A stretch of 64,000 nt of DNA from Cupriavidus sp. WGlv3 (GTDB taxonomy: Bacteria > Pseudomonadota > Gammaproteobacteria > Burkholderiales > Burkholderiaceae): positions 62,001 through 126,000 of the forward strand of contig NZ_JALHRX010000002.1 of NCBI RefSeq assembly GCF_023952475.1. Reading direction: 5' to 3'. Shown one piece after another: positions 42,549 to 50,924 of the stretch (position 1 is its first letter; each line of letters starts with the position of its first letter). A program made the position numbers and the translations under genes. The notes below the pieces were generated by a model that was not told where the DNA came from, did not search any database, and saw nothing but the letters and a program-made list of their open reading frames with translations.

Positions 42549-44309
42549 TCACCCTTCGCTCACATAGCGTCCGGGCGCATCGCCACAGGGTGCGAATTGC
42601 GCGCTGCCGAGAACGTCGGGCGCGCGGCGCTTTGGTCCCGAGCGCGCCTTCAGCCACTGGCTCCAGTGTTCCCACCATGAGTCCTGCACGGCGGTCGCGC
42701 CGTCGAGCCAGGCCTGCGGATCGGCGGCCGGCGCGCCGCCGCGGAAGAACTTAGCCTTCGGGTTGCCGGGGGGATTGACCAGGCTCTGCACGTGGCCGCT
42801 GGAACTCAGCACGAACTCGGTGCGCCCGCCAAAGGCGTGCATCGACCGGTAAACCGCCTTCCATGGCGTGATGTGGTCGGTCATGCCGGCCAGCACATAC
42901 TTGTCGCAGGTCACGTCCGACAGCGTGATGGCGTGGCCCAGCACATGCAGCGTGCGCGGCGTGGCGAGCTGGTTCATCGTAAGCATGTCGAGGAACTGGC
43001 CGTGCAAGCCGGCGGGCAACCGCGTGGTGTCGTTGTTCCAGTAGAGGACATCGAAGGCCGGCGGCGCATTGCCGAGCAGGTAGTTGTTGACCCAGTAATT
43101 CCACACCAGGTCGTTCGGCCGCAGCCAGGCAAAAATCCGTCCCAGCGCCGCGCCGTCGAGCACGCCGAGCGCCTGGCTGCCCTGCCGCGCTGCCGTGACG
43201 GCCTCGGGCGTGCTGACCAGCCCGAGCTGCGACTGCGCATCGAGTCCGAACACCGATACCATCAGCGTCGCGGCATGCACCAGCTTTTCGCCGCTGGCGG
43301 CGCAATACCCCATCAGCGCCGCCATGGTCATCGCGCCGGAGCAGGCGCCGTGCAGATTGACGTCGGCACTGCCGGTGATGTCGCGGATCGCCCGGATCGC
43401 CTCGATCAGCGCGCTGACATAGGTATCCAGGTTCCAGTCGCGCTGCGCGGCGGTGGGATTGCGCCAGCTGACGATGAATACCTGCAGCTCCTGCGCCAGC
43501 AGGTACTCCACCATGCTCTTGCCGCTGGCCAGGTCGAACACATAGAACTTGTTGACCTGCGGCGGCACGATCAGCTGCGGGCGCGCATGCACGCGGGCCG
43601 TGGACGGCGCGTACTGGATCAGTTCCAGCACTTCGTTGCGGAACACCACCGCGCCCCGCGTCGTCGCCAGGTTCTGGCCGACCCTGAAGGCTTCCTTGTC
43701 GACCTGGGCCGGCATGCCGCCGTTGCCCAGGGTATCGGCGACCAGGTTGGCCAGCCCGCTGACCAGGTTCATCCCGCACGACTCCACCGTCTTTCTCAGC
43801 GCGGCGGGGTTGCCCAGCAGGGTATTGGTCGGGGCCAGCGCATCGATCACCAGCTCGGTGAAGTACTGCGCGCGGTGCTTGCTGCGCGCGTCCATCACCG
43901 AGCGCCGCACAAAGCCGCCCAGTGCGTCCCGCCAGGCCTGGTAGCCCTGCAGCGACATGCGGTACAGCGGATTGTCGCGCCAGGCGGCATCGCCAAAGCG
44001 CCGGTCCCGCGCCGACGGCAACGGTGCCGAGCCATCCAGGACGCTGACGAGATCGTGCGCCAGTTGCGCCTGCTGCTCGAGCACGAGCGCCGGCTCCTGC
44101 ACGCACTGCGCGCCGATCTGCTGCGCGGCGCTGACGAAGTCCTCCGGCCTCAGGCCGACGAATGGATTGGGACCGGCCAGCGCCGGGTTCGTGTCGATGG
44201 CTTCGATGGTTTCGATGGCCCCGGCCGCGGTGGCGGCCATCACCGTCGCGGCCTGCCTGTTCCTGCCGGCCTTGCTGGCCGGTTCGCGCGCCCTGGTTGC
44301 GGTTGTCAT
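42549..44309 (-). CDS. phaC: Class I poly(3-hydroxyalkanoate) synthase
   Basis: This 586-residue enzyme polymerises (R)-3-hydroxyacyl-CoA. It has FVRRSVMDARSKHRAQYFTELVIDALAPTN (two blocks), NKFYVFDLASGKSMVEYLL, nucleophile C323 in the box GACSGA, D478 in GMTDHITPW and H506 in SSGHVQSLVNPPGNPKAKF. Length and residue spacing match class I synthases. The box ends in Ala where most synthases have a second Gly. The ATG at 44309 has AGGAG upstream; the longer frame is not needed. It lies just after phaJ. Confidence 0.95.
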   Translation of the reverse strand: MTTATRAREPASKAGRNRQAATVMAATAAGAIETIEAIDTNPALAGPNPFVGLRPEDFVSAAQQIGAQCVQEPALVLEQQAQLAHDLVSVLDGSAPLPSARDRRFGDAAWRDNPLYRMSLQGYQAWRDALGGFVRRSVMDARSKHRAQYFTELVIDALAPTNTLLGNPAALRKTVESCGMNLVSGLANLVADTLGNGGMPAQVDKEAFRVGQNLATTRGAVVFRNEVLELIQYAPSTARVHARPQLIVPPQVNKFYVFDLASGKSMVEYLLAQELQVFIVSWRNPTAAQRDWNLDTYVSALIEAIRAIRDITGSADVNLHGACSGAMTMAALMGYCAASGEKLVHAATLMVSVFGLDAQSQLGLVSTPEAVTAARQGSQALGVLDGAALGRIFAWLRPNDLVWNYWVNNYLLGNAPPAFDVLYWNNDTTRLPAGLHGQFLDMLTMNQLATPRTLHVLGHAITLSDVTCDKYVLAGMTDHITPWKAVYRSMHAFGGRTEFVLSSSGHVQSLVNPPGNPKAKFFRGGAPAADPQAWLDGATAVQDSWWEHWSQWLKARSGPKRRAPDVLGSAQFAPCGDAPGRYVSEG

Positions 44310-44364
44310 GTTGCTGCTCCTGCCTCTGCCTTGTTTCTGCCCTGTACCCGTGTCGTGTCCCGTT

Positions 44365-44829
44365 TCATGCCATGACAAGCGCGAGGGCTTCCGCCACCAT
44401 TGCCGGCCTGGCTTCACCCTCGACTTCCATCGTGTTCTCCATGCGCAACAGCACGCGGCCGTCGCCCTTGTCATCGACGGACAACAGCCTGACGCGGTTG
44501 CGCACGCGCCCGCCCGCCCTGACCGGCGCCAGGAAGCGGGTCTTGTCCAGGCCGTAGTTCACCGCGGCGCGCGCGTCGCCCGGCACCACGCCCATGCCGG
44601 TCAGCTTTCCCGCCAGCAGCGACAGCGTCAGGTAGCCATGGGCGATGGTGCCGCCGAACGGACTTTCCTTGCGGGCGCGCTCGACATCGACATGGATCCA
44701 CTGGCGGTCCTCGGTGCATTCCGCGAACGCGTCGATGCGCGCCTGGTCCACTTCCATCCACTCGGACACGCCGAGTTCCTTGCCGACGAACGCGCAGAGC
44801 GTTGCCATGCTGTAGCCTTCGATTGCCAT
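44365..44829 (-). CDS. phaJ: MaoC-like (R)-specific enoyl-CoA hydratase, PhaJ type
   Basis: This 154-residue single hot-dog protein has DQARIDAFAECTEDRQWIHVDVERARKESPFGGTIAHGY in blocks. This is the MaoC signature with catalytic Asp and His (D-x4-H...F-G-x-x-I-A-H-G), followed by LSLLAGKL. It hydrates trans-enoyl-CoA to (R)-3-hydroxyacyl-CoA, feeding the synthase 55 bases downstream. GAGGAG precedes the ATG at 44829. It is the first gene of the PHA unit and lies behind a direct-repeat regulatory site. Confidence 0.92.
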   Translation of the reverse strand: MAIEGYSMATLCAFVGKELGVSEWMEVDQARIDAFAECTEDRQWIHVDVERARKESPFGGTIAHGYLTLSLLAGKLTGMGVVPGDARAAVNYGLDKTRFLAPVRAGGRVRNRVRLLSVDDKGDGRVLLRMENTMEVEGEARPAMVAEALALVMA

Positions 44830-44885
44830 AAGTCTCCTCGCTTGATTCGGTGCCGCGCGTTGGCCCGCGCGGATCTGATGCCCGC

Positions 44886-44949
44886 ATCGTAGTGGCGACG
44901 CGCGCCGGGGCGGCTACCAAAACCGGCCCAATCGCTGACAAAACCTGCC
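44886..44949 (-). promoter_or_regulatory. Tandem direct repeat (AraC-type site) and -10 element before phaJ
   Basis: On the minus strand two 16-bp direct repeats, GGCAGGTTTTGTCAGC (44949-44934) and GGCCGGTTTTGGTAGC (44928-44913), match at 13 positions with a 21-bp period, about two helical turns. A -10-like TACGAT follows at 44891-44886, and the -35 region beside the second repeat is poor. That fits an activator-dependent promoter for phaJ-phaC. The AraC-type gene ends 118 bases upstream. Confidence 0.65.
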
Positions 44950-45067
44950 GCTTTGCACGCATGTGCCGCGGCAGCCGCGCCATGCGCACGCGAAGGCGCC
45001 CGTGGTGGCGTGAACGGCCAGTCGCCGGCCGTCATTGCCGGGCACATTGGCGGGCTGCGATACGCGG

Positions 45068-46087
45068 CTACGGCGCGCGGCGGTAGGCGTTCGGCGTGCT
45101 GCCGGTCCAGTGGCGAAAGGCACGATGGAACGCGGTGGGATTGTCGAAGCCCACGTCGAAGGCAATGGCCGCGATCGGATCCGCCGAGCGCGTCAGGCGC
45201 TGGATGGCGATATCGCGCCGGACATCGTCCTTGATGGCCTGGAATGTGGTGCCTTCCGCGGCAAGGCGGCGGCACAGCGTGCGCACCGAACAATGCAGCG
45301 CCAGCGCCGCGGCCTCGATCGTGGGCGGATCCGGCAGGCGGTCGGCCACGTACTGGCGCACGCGATGACAGGTCATCTGCTCGGCGAACGAGACAAAGAT
45401 CCAGTCCTCGGGGGCGCGCGCCAGGAATTTCTCCAGGTCCGGCTTGCGTTGGCGCACCGGCATATCGAGGTAAGCCGCGTCAAAGACCATGCGGGTCCGC
45501 TGGCAGCCGAAATGCACCGGACCGGGAAACAGGTAGAGATGGTCGCTGGCCAGCGGCGGCCGGCCGGATGGCAGTTCCACCGCCTGCAGCGGAATCTCTT
45601 TTCGAACCAGCCACGACGTGACGCCATGCACCAGCTTCAGCATCAGCTCGCGGCCCAGCATGCTCACGGCGGGCGACGCCGGATACTCCATCAGCTCGAC
45701 ATAGCCCGAAGCCCCATCGCGCCGCGACTCGACGCGGAAATCGTCGAGGATCAGGTGGAAGAACTGCCCGAACCGGTGCAGCGCCACTTCCAGCCTTGGC
45801 GCATCCAGCAAGCTCAGGCACAGGTATTTGAGCGTGCCATTGCGCAGCGGGCGGCTGAAGATGCCCGGCATTTCATCGTCGTGTTCGTGCGCGAGCAGCC
45901 GGTACAACGTGGCGAACTGCTCTTGCGTCACGCGCGCCGCCGGCTCCGCCAGCAGTTCGGCCGCAATGCCGGAGCGCTGCGCCAGCCGCGCGATCGCCAT
46001 GGGGTCGGCGCCGCTAAGAAAGCCGTTGACGACGGAGATGGGGACGGTAGGAGACAGGGCGTTCACGCTAGCGCGCCGGCAATGCAT
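45068..46087 (-). CDS. AraC-family transcriptional regulator
   Basis: The 339-residue protein has an N-terminal arabinose-binding-like AraC domain of the OruR/ToxR type (LAQRSGIAAELLAEPAARVTQEQFATLYRLL). Two C-terminal helix-turn-helix motifs follow (ALALHCSVRTLCRRLAAEGTTFQAIKDDVR and DPIAAIAFDVGFDNPTAFHRAFRHWTGSTP). The ATG at 46087 is preferred, with a GTG at 46066 as alternative. It lies upstream of phaJ on the same strand and probably activates it through the direct repeat at 44913-44949. It diverges from the DsbA-like gene. Confidence 0.9.
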   Translation of the reverse strand: MHCRRASVNALSPTVPISVVNGFLSGADPMAIARLAQRSGIAAELLAEPAARVTQEQFATLYRLLAHEHDDEMPGIFSRPLRNGTLKYLCLSLLDAPRLEVALHRFGQFFHLILDDFRVESRRDGASGYVELMEYPASPAVSMLGRELMLKLVHGVTSWLVRKEIPLQAVELPSGRPPLASDHLYLFPGPVHFGCQRTRMVFDAAYLDMPVRQRKPDLEKFLARAPEDWIFVSFAEQMTCHRVRQYVADRLPDPPTIEAAALALHCSVRTLCRRLAAEGTTFQAIKDDVRRDIAIQRLTRSADPIAAIAFDVGFDNPTAFHRAFRHWTGSTPNAYRRAP

Positions 46088-46335
46088 GCCGCAGGAAAGA
46101 GGTCGGCGCATTCTGCGGCTGCCTTCCGCGAACGCGCAAGCTGCCAGGGGCCCGCCTGACATCGTGTTTTCCCTGCCTGTCACGAAATGTCAATTGATCG
46201 TCCCGTATCGTCAAAATTTCCTGGCCCCACTGGACCAAACTCCGTGCTCACCGCAGACGGCAACAAAAGCCGCCGGACCGCGCCGCCGGATACCCGGCAG
46301 GCGCGCGCACCGATAACATGATCAGGAGCCAACGC

Positions 46336-47094
46336 ATGCAATGCCCCGACAATTCCCCACACCCCGACAACGGTTCCAGGCGCCAGTCGTTTGCCCCGGA
46401 CCAACCGGCGACGCTTTCGATCGAGGCCTATTTCGACCTGATCTGCCCCTGGTGCCTGATCGGCAAAAGGCACCTGGAAACCGCCATCGACTGGCTTGGC
46501 CGCGAGCGCCCGGACGTCGCCGTGCAGGTGGCGTGGCGTTCTTACCCGCTGATCCCCACGACCCCGCCTGCCGGCCTTCCGTACCGCCAGTTCTACCTGG
46601 CGCGGCTGGGCAGCGCGGAGGCCGTGGCGATGCGCCAGGCGCAGGTGCGTGCCGCGGCAAAGGATGCCGGCCTGACGCTGGCGCTGGAGCGCATCGAAAC
46701 CTTCCCGAACACGCTGCTGGCCCATCGGCTGGTGCGCCATGCGCGCCAGCAGGCGGGCGCCGGCGTGGCTGGCTTGCTGATCGAAGAACTGTTCCAGCGC
46801 TACTTCATTCGCGCCGAGAACATCGGTGACCCGCAGTTGCTGCGGCAGGCCGCGGCGTCGTGCGGCATCGCCTTGCCAGAGCATGCCGACAGCACCGGCG
46901 GGCACGACCTGGACTGGCTGCCATCGGTGCACGGCCCACTCGACCCGCCGGCGCGCGCCGGTCTCGGCGTTCCCTGTTTCATGTTCAACGGCACGCACAG
47001 CGTGTCGGGTGCGCGGCCACCCGAGGTGCTGCTCCAGACCATGCACCAGGCGCTGGCACGTGCCAAACGGCGCGCCACGCTGGCGGCTGGCTGA
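46336..47094 (+). CDS. DsbA-family (FrnE-like) thioredoxin-fold oxidoreductase
   Basis: This 252-residue cytoplasmic protein has IEAYFDLICPWCLIGKRHLE with a CPWC redox pair near residue 43, a helical insertion (LPYRQFYLARLGSAEAV), NTLLAHRLVRHARQ, and GVPCFMFNGTHSVSGARPPEVL with the cis-Pro at the C-terminus. That is the pattern of FrnE/DsbA-like and 2-hydroxychromene-2-carboxylate isomerase-related proteins. AGGAG precedes the ATG at 46336; an ATG at 46318 lacks a site. It has no signal peptide. Role unknown. Confidence 0.88.
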   Translation: MQCPDNSPHPDNGSRRQSFAPDQPATLSIEAYFDLICPWCLIGKRHLETAIDWLGRERPDVAVQVAWRSYPLIPTTPPAGLPYRQFYLARLGSAEAVAMRQAQVRAAAKDAGLTLALERIETFPNTLLAHRLVRHARQQAGAGVAGLLIEELFQRYFIRAENIGDPQLLRQAAASCGIALPEHADSTGGHDLDWLPSVHGPLDPPARAGLGVPCFMFNGTHSVSGARPPEVLLQTMHQALARAKRRATLAAG

Positions 47095-47199
47095 GGACTC
47101 GAGCGCCGGCCGCAAGGCCGAGGCCCGACAAACCCTCCCACCCCTGATGCGCGAAGCCCCCCGGAAAAAGCGCGCACGTCGTTGCCGAACCGCCGCGGC

Positions 47200-48951
47200 T
47201 CACCCCGCGCCGGGCGCAGGCGCCCTGCCCTTGCCGACGTAGTCATCCACCGCGCCGCCGACGGTGGCGTGGAAGTTCTTCTCGCCGATCAGCTCCAGCA
47301 GCTCGAAGCGCTTCAGCTTGTCGCGCACCGGATCCTTCATCTCGGCCAGGTGCACCGCGATCCCCCGCGCGTGCAGCGTCCGGATCAGTTCGCGCAGCAT
47401 GTCGGCCGAGGTCACGTCCACGCTGGTGACGGGCTCGGCGGCCACCACCACGCGGCGCACCGGCGTGGGCGAGTCCTCCACCGCCTCCATGAGCCGCTCC
47501 TGGAACAGCTCGGCATTGGCAAAGAAGAGCGGCGCATCCCAGCGGAACAGCAGCAGGCCGTCGATGCGTTTCGCATGCGGATAGCGTTGCACGTCATGGT
47601 AGCCACGCAGCCCTTCGACACGGCCGAGCACGGCAAAATGCGGGCGCCAGCCATCCCACAGGAACTCGAGCACGGCGATCACCACGGCCAGGCAGATGCC
47701 CGGTATCGCGCCAAACACCGCCACCGCGGCAAAGCACACCATGGACAGCCAGAACTCCCATTGCTGGATGCGATAGATGCGCCTGAGATCCGCAAACTCG
47801 AACAGACCGAGCGCGGCGGCAATCACCACTGCCGCCAGCGCGCTGCTGGGCAGGTACTGCAGCAGGTTGGGCGCCACCAGCAGCAGTACCGCCACGGCCA
47901 GCGCGCCGACCACGCCGGTCAGCTGCGTCTTCGCCCCGGCGGCCTCCGCCACCGGCGTGCGCGAGGCGCTGCTGCTGATCGGGAAGCCCTGGAAGAAGCC
48001 CGCCGCCAGGTTGGCGGCGCCCAGGCCCACCATCTCCTGGTTCGGGTCGACCCGGCTCTGGTAGCGCGCCGCATAGGTGCGCGACAGCACGCTGGTATCC
48101 GCGAACGCAATCAGCGCCACGGCGCAGCCGCCCAGCACGATCTTGACCACGTCGGCGCCGCTGAACCACGGCAGCGCCAGTTGCGGCAGGCCCTGCGGGA
48201 TCGGGCCGAGCACCTTCACGCCGGCCCGGTCCAGGCCGAAGACGCTTACCGCGATGGTGGCCAGGACCACCGCGATCAGAATGCCGGGCACCCGCTCAAA
48301 GCGCTTGAGCAGCAGGATCAGCACCAGGCTGCCGGCGCCGACTGCAAAGCTGTACCAGTTGGTCTGGCCGTCCAGGATGGCCCGGCCCAGCGCCAGGATC
48401 TCGCGCAGCGGCCCGCCCTCGTCGATCGAGATGGCGAACAGCTTGGGCAACTGGCTGACCAGCACCGTCAGCGCGATGCCATTCATGTAGCCGTAGCGGA
48501 TCGGCTTGGACAGCAGCTCGGTGATAAATCCCAGCCGCAGCAGCCCCATCACGATGCAGACCATGCCCGAGACCACCGCCATCATGCTGGCCGCGGCGAT
48601 CGCGCGCGCGGGATCGCCAGCGGAGACCTGGATCACCACGGCGAGGATCGGCGCCGCCAGCGCCGAATCCGGCCCCAGCACCAGGACCCGGCTGGGACCG
48701 AACACGGCATAGACCAGCAATGGCACGACCGTGGCGTACAGCCCGTACACGCCGGGCACGCCCGAGGCCTCGGCATAGGCAATGCCGACCGGCACGAGCA
48801 TGGTGGTCAGCACCAGGCCGGCCGCCAGGTCGCGCGGCAACCAGGCGGCCTGGTAGGTCCTGAGCATGGTCAGGCCGGGCAGCCAGCGCCACCAGCCGGG
48901 CACGCGCGGTGCGCTGCGCTCGCCATGCGGGGTAAGCGGTTCAGTCTGCAT
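47200..48951 (-). CDS. SulP-family inorganic anion transporter with STAS domain
   Basis: This 583-residue protein has LPRDLAAGLVLTTMLVPVGIAYAEASGVPGVYGLYATVVPLLVYAVFGPSR in blocks, the SulP signature. About 12-14 hydrophobic segments and the GFPISSSASRTPVAEAAGAKTQLTG loop follow. The C-terminal cytoplasmic STAS domain (about 450-570) contains VVVAAEPVTSVDVTSADMLRELIRTL. The likely substrate is sulfate, bicarbonate or a dicarboxylate; no linked carbonic anhydrase or sulfate genes help to decide. It converges on the DsbA-like gene. Confidence 0.93.
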   Translation of the reverse strand: MQTEPLTPHGERSAPRVPGWWRWLPGLTMLRTYQAAWLPRDLAAGLVLTTMLVPVGIAYAEASGVPGVYGLYATVVPLLVYAVFGPSRVLVLGPDSALAAPILAVVIQVSAGDPARAIAAASMMAVVSGMVCIVMGLLRLGFITELLSKPIRYGYMNGIALTVLVSQLPKLFAISIDEGGPLREILALGRAILDGQTNWYSFAVGAGSLVLILLLKRFERVPGILIAVVLATIAVSVFGLDRAGVKVLGPIPQGLPQLALPWFSGADVVKIVLGGCAVALIAFADTSVLSRTYAARYQSRVDPNQEMVGLGAANLAAGFFQGFPISSSASRTPVAEAAGAKTQLTGVVGALAVAVLLLVAPNLLQYLPSSALAAVVIAAALGLFEFADLRRIYRIQQWEFWLSMVCFAAVAVFGAIPGICLAVVIAVLEFLWDGWRPHFAVLGRVEGLRGYHDVQRYPHAKRIDGLLLFRWDAPLFFANAELFQERLMEAVEDSPTPVRRVVVAAEPVTSVDVTSADMLRELIRTLHARGIAVHLAEMKDPVRDKLKRFELLELIGEKNFHATVGGAVDDYVGKGRAPAPGAG

Positions 48952-49187
48952 GGGGGCTGTCCTGGGTTAAGGCGGGCTACCGCGTGCGCGGACTACAGGC
49001 GCTGGATGCTTGTCAGGGCCGTGCCGGACCAGGGGACGCTGCAGGTTGCTGCGCGTGCGCCGGCAACAAGGCACTGGCAATCCACGCCTTGGCAGATATC
49101 ATGGTTGTCGGGCCGGACGATCGGGCAATGGTGCTCGCGGCCCGCGGCACCGCTATGCGGCATTGCCGATCGCAACCGGGGGCTTTC

Positions 49188-49535
49188 ATGCGGATCTCCA
49201 GACAATGCATGGCCATGGCGCTGCTGGCGCTGGGCTGCACCGCCGCAAGCGCACAGCAGGGCTCGGCGCCGGATGCCGCCGGCGCCATCGCCGAGGCCGT
49301 GCAGGGCGGCGCCAGCCCCTACCGCCCGCCGGCTGCCGCCAGCGAAGACCCGGACGAGGCCAGGCGGGCCAAATGCGAATCGCTGAAAGCGCAGTACAAC
49401 GCCACCTCGAAACAGCGCTCCTACCAGTCTTCCGGCCCGGCCACGCAGACAGCCCAGGGACGCACGATTCCCAAGATCGAGCGCGACAAGTCCCGCAAGT
49501 CGCTGCAGGAAGCCTACCGCGCCAACTGCACGTAG
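49188..49535 (+). CDS. Small secreted protein of unknown function
   Basis: The 115-residue product has a clear signal peptide (MRISRQCMAMALLALGCTAASA, cleaved near residue 22). The mature part is polar, with a Pro/Ala stretch and a Lys/Gln-rich tail ending YRANCT. Two cysteines (CESLKAQYN and the final C) could form a disulfide. GGGGG lies before the ATG at 49188. I do not recognise the family. It lies between divergent and convergent genes and stands alone. Confidence 0.7.
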   Translation: MRISRQCMAMALLALGCTAASAQQGSAPDAAGAIAEAVQGGASPYRPPAAASEDPDEARRAKCESLKAQYNATSKQRSYQSSGPATQTAQGRTIPKIERDKSRKSLQEAYRANCT

Positions 49536-49581
49536 CCGCGCCGCGGGCTGCGCGCGCGCTGGCGTGGCAAGGCAGGCCGGC

Positions 49582-49992
49582 TCAGCGCCCCATGCGCGCG
49601 TCATAGCTGCGCGAGATGCGCTGCATCAGGCCCGGGTCATCAGGGTCGCCGCCGTCGAACTGGACCCGCACCGTGCCGTCGGCCTGGCGCCGCACGCTTG
49701 CCGACACCGGCCGGTTGTTGCGGCTGCCGGCGATGGTGCCGGCCGTTGCGTCCTGCACCCGGATCGCGACGCCCTGGTCGCGCAGGGCGCCGGCCGCGGC
49801 GTCAAAGGCGCGGTCGTAGCGCGTGGGCTGCGAGCCGGAGTAGGTGGTTGGCACCATCGCCACCGGCTCGACCGGGTAAGGGTATGCGCACGCCGACAGC
49901 CACAGCACCACGCCAGCCGCGGCCACGATACCCGGCACAGCGTCCGCGCGCTTGATGGCGCGCTGCATGGCCCCCCTTGTAGCGCCCGTCAT
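49582..49992 (-). CDS. Small predicted lipoprotein
   Basis: The 136-residue product has a hydrophobic signal ending in a lipobox (VLWLSAC, then AYPYPVEP). A mature domain of about 100 residues follows, with YDRAFDAAAGALRDQGVAI and QDATAGTIAGSRNNRPVSASVRRQADGTVRVQFD. This is a compact alpha/beta fold like other small periplasmic lipoproteins. The start codon overlaps the stop of the DUF2950 gene (ATGA), so it is translated with it. Function unknown. Confidence 0.78.
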   Translation of the reverse strand: MTGATRGAMQRAIKRADAVPGIVAAAGVVLWLSACAYPYPVEPVAMVPTTYSGSQPTRYDRAFDAAAGALRDQGVAIRVQDATAGTIAGSRNNRPVSASVRRQADGTVRVQFDGGDPDDPGLMQRISRSYDARMGR

Positions 49993-50906
49993 GGCGTCAC
50001 CCGGCTCCAGCCGGGACCGGGGTCGAACGACCGGATCTTCGCGGCCTGGGCCGCGCTGTCGGGCCCGAGGTCGCGCTCGAAGAGCTGGCCGTCGTGGCTG
50101 ACCATAAAGCTCTGCACGCCGGTATCGCCATACTTCACCGGCCAGGCCAGCACCGCAAACCCGCCGAAGAGCTTGCCGTTGACCACATAGTTGTACGCGC
50201 CGCCCGGCGCATGCGGGCCCTGCGCGGTCAGCAGCTTGTAGTGGTAGCCATAGTAGCCCTGCCCGGCCTTGCCCTTGCCGGCGGTGAGGAAAGCTGCACC
50301 CAGCGGGCTGGGCGGTTCGCCGTCCCGAGTCGGGTAGTACAGGCCATCCTTCTTGCCGGCGGTGCTCGCCAGCTGACCCGCATAGACCAGCACGCCGTCG
50401 CCGTCGTGGTCGGTCTGGGCATATTCGTTCTGGGCATCGTAGATCGCCAGCATGGTCTGCATCACCGCCAGTTCATTGCGCCCGACGCGGCGGATGCGCA
50501 TCTCCTCGACCCCGGCGCGGGTATCGAACTGCCAGCCCCGGGTGCCTTTTACCAGTGGCACCGGCAGGGTCCAGCCGTCGTTGCCCACGGCGATGAGGGC
50601 GTGGCTGTCGTCGACCGGCTGGAGCGCGTGCGCGACCTGCCATTGCTCCAGGAAGCGTTGCCGGACTTCTGCGCCCACAGGCGGGATCAGCTGGCGGAAA
50701 TCATTGCCCAGCAGCGCTTTCATGGCAGTGTCGTCCTGGCGGGCAACCGCGTCGCCGAAGGCGTTCATCGCTGCCTCGGCCGAATCGAAGGGCTTCTGCG
50801 CGCGCGCCGCCGGCCCGTACGCCATGGCGAGCACGAGGAACAGGCCGGGCAGCCAGGCCAAATACCGGACCGGATGGCGCAAGGCAAGCGCGAGAGGTGA
50901 GGTCAT
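49989..50906 (-). CDS. DUF2950 exported protein
   Basis: The 305-residue protein has an N-terminal signal (residues 8-37, ending AARAQ). The DUF2950 pattern follows: PFDSAEAAMNAFGDAVARQD, GWQFDTRAGVEEMRIRRVGRNELAVMQ, YYGYHYKLLTAQGPHAPGGAYNYVVNG and FAVLAWPVKYGDTGVQSFMV. The ATG at 50906 has GGGAG upstream. It follows a DUF3300 gene by 18 bases. These two families are frequently adjacent, which suggests a shared envelope function, but no activity is known to me. Confidence 0.9.
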   Translation of the reverse strand: MTSPLALALRHPVRYLAWLPGLFLVLAMAYGPAARAQKPFDSAEAAMNAFGDAVARQDDTAMKALLGNDFRQLIPPVGAEVRQRFLEQWQVAHALQPVDDSHALIAVGNDGWTLPVPLVKGTRGWQFDTRAGVEEMRIRRVGRNELAVMQTMLAIYDAQNEYAQTDHDGDGVLVYAGQLASTAGKKDGLYYPTRDGEPPSPLGAAFLTAGKGKAGQGYYGYHYKLLTAQGPHAPGGAYNYVVNGKLFGGFAVLAWPVKYGDTGVQSFMVSHDGQLFERDLGPDSAAQAAKIRSFDPGPGWSRVTP

Positions 50907-50924
50907 GATCGAGGCTCCCTGCAC

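Noticed and set aside
46088..46335. Repeated TGTCA/CGTCA words as a second AraC site before the DsbA-like gene
   Set aside because: The spacing is irregular and the words do not match the GGCMGGTTTTG repeat found before phaJ.
47182..49386. 734-codon open frame antisense to the SulP transporter
   Set aside because: The product is rich in His, Arg and Gln with no helices. The reverse strand encodes an obvious membrane transporter.
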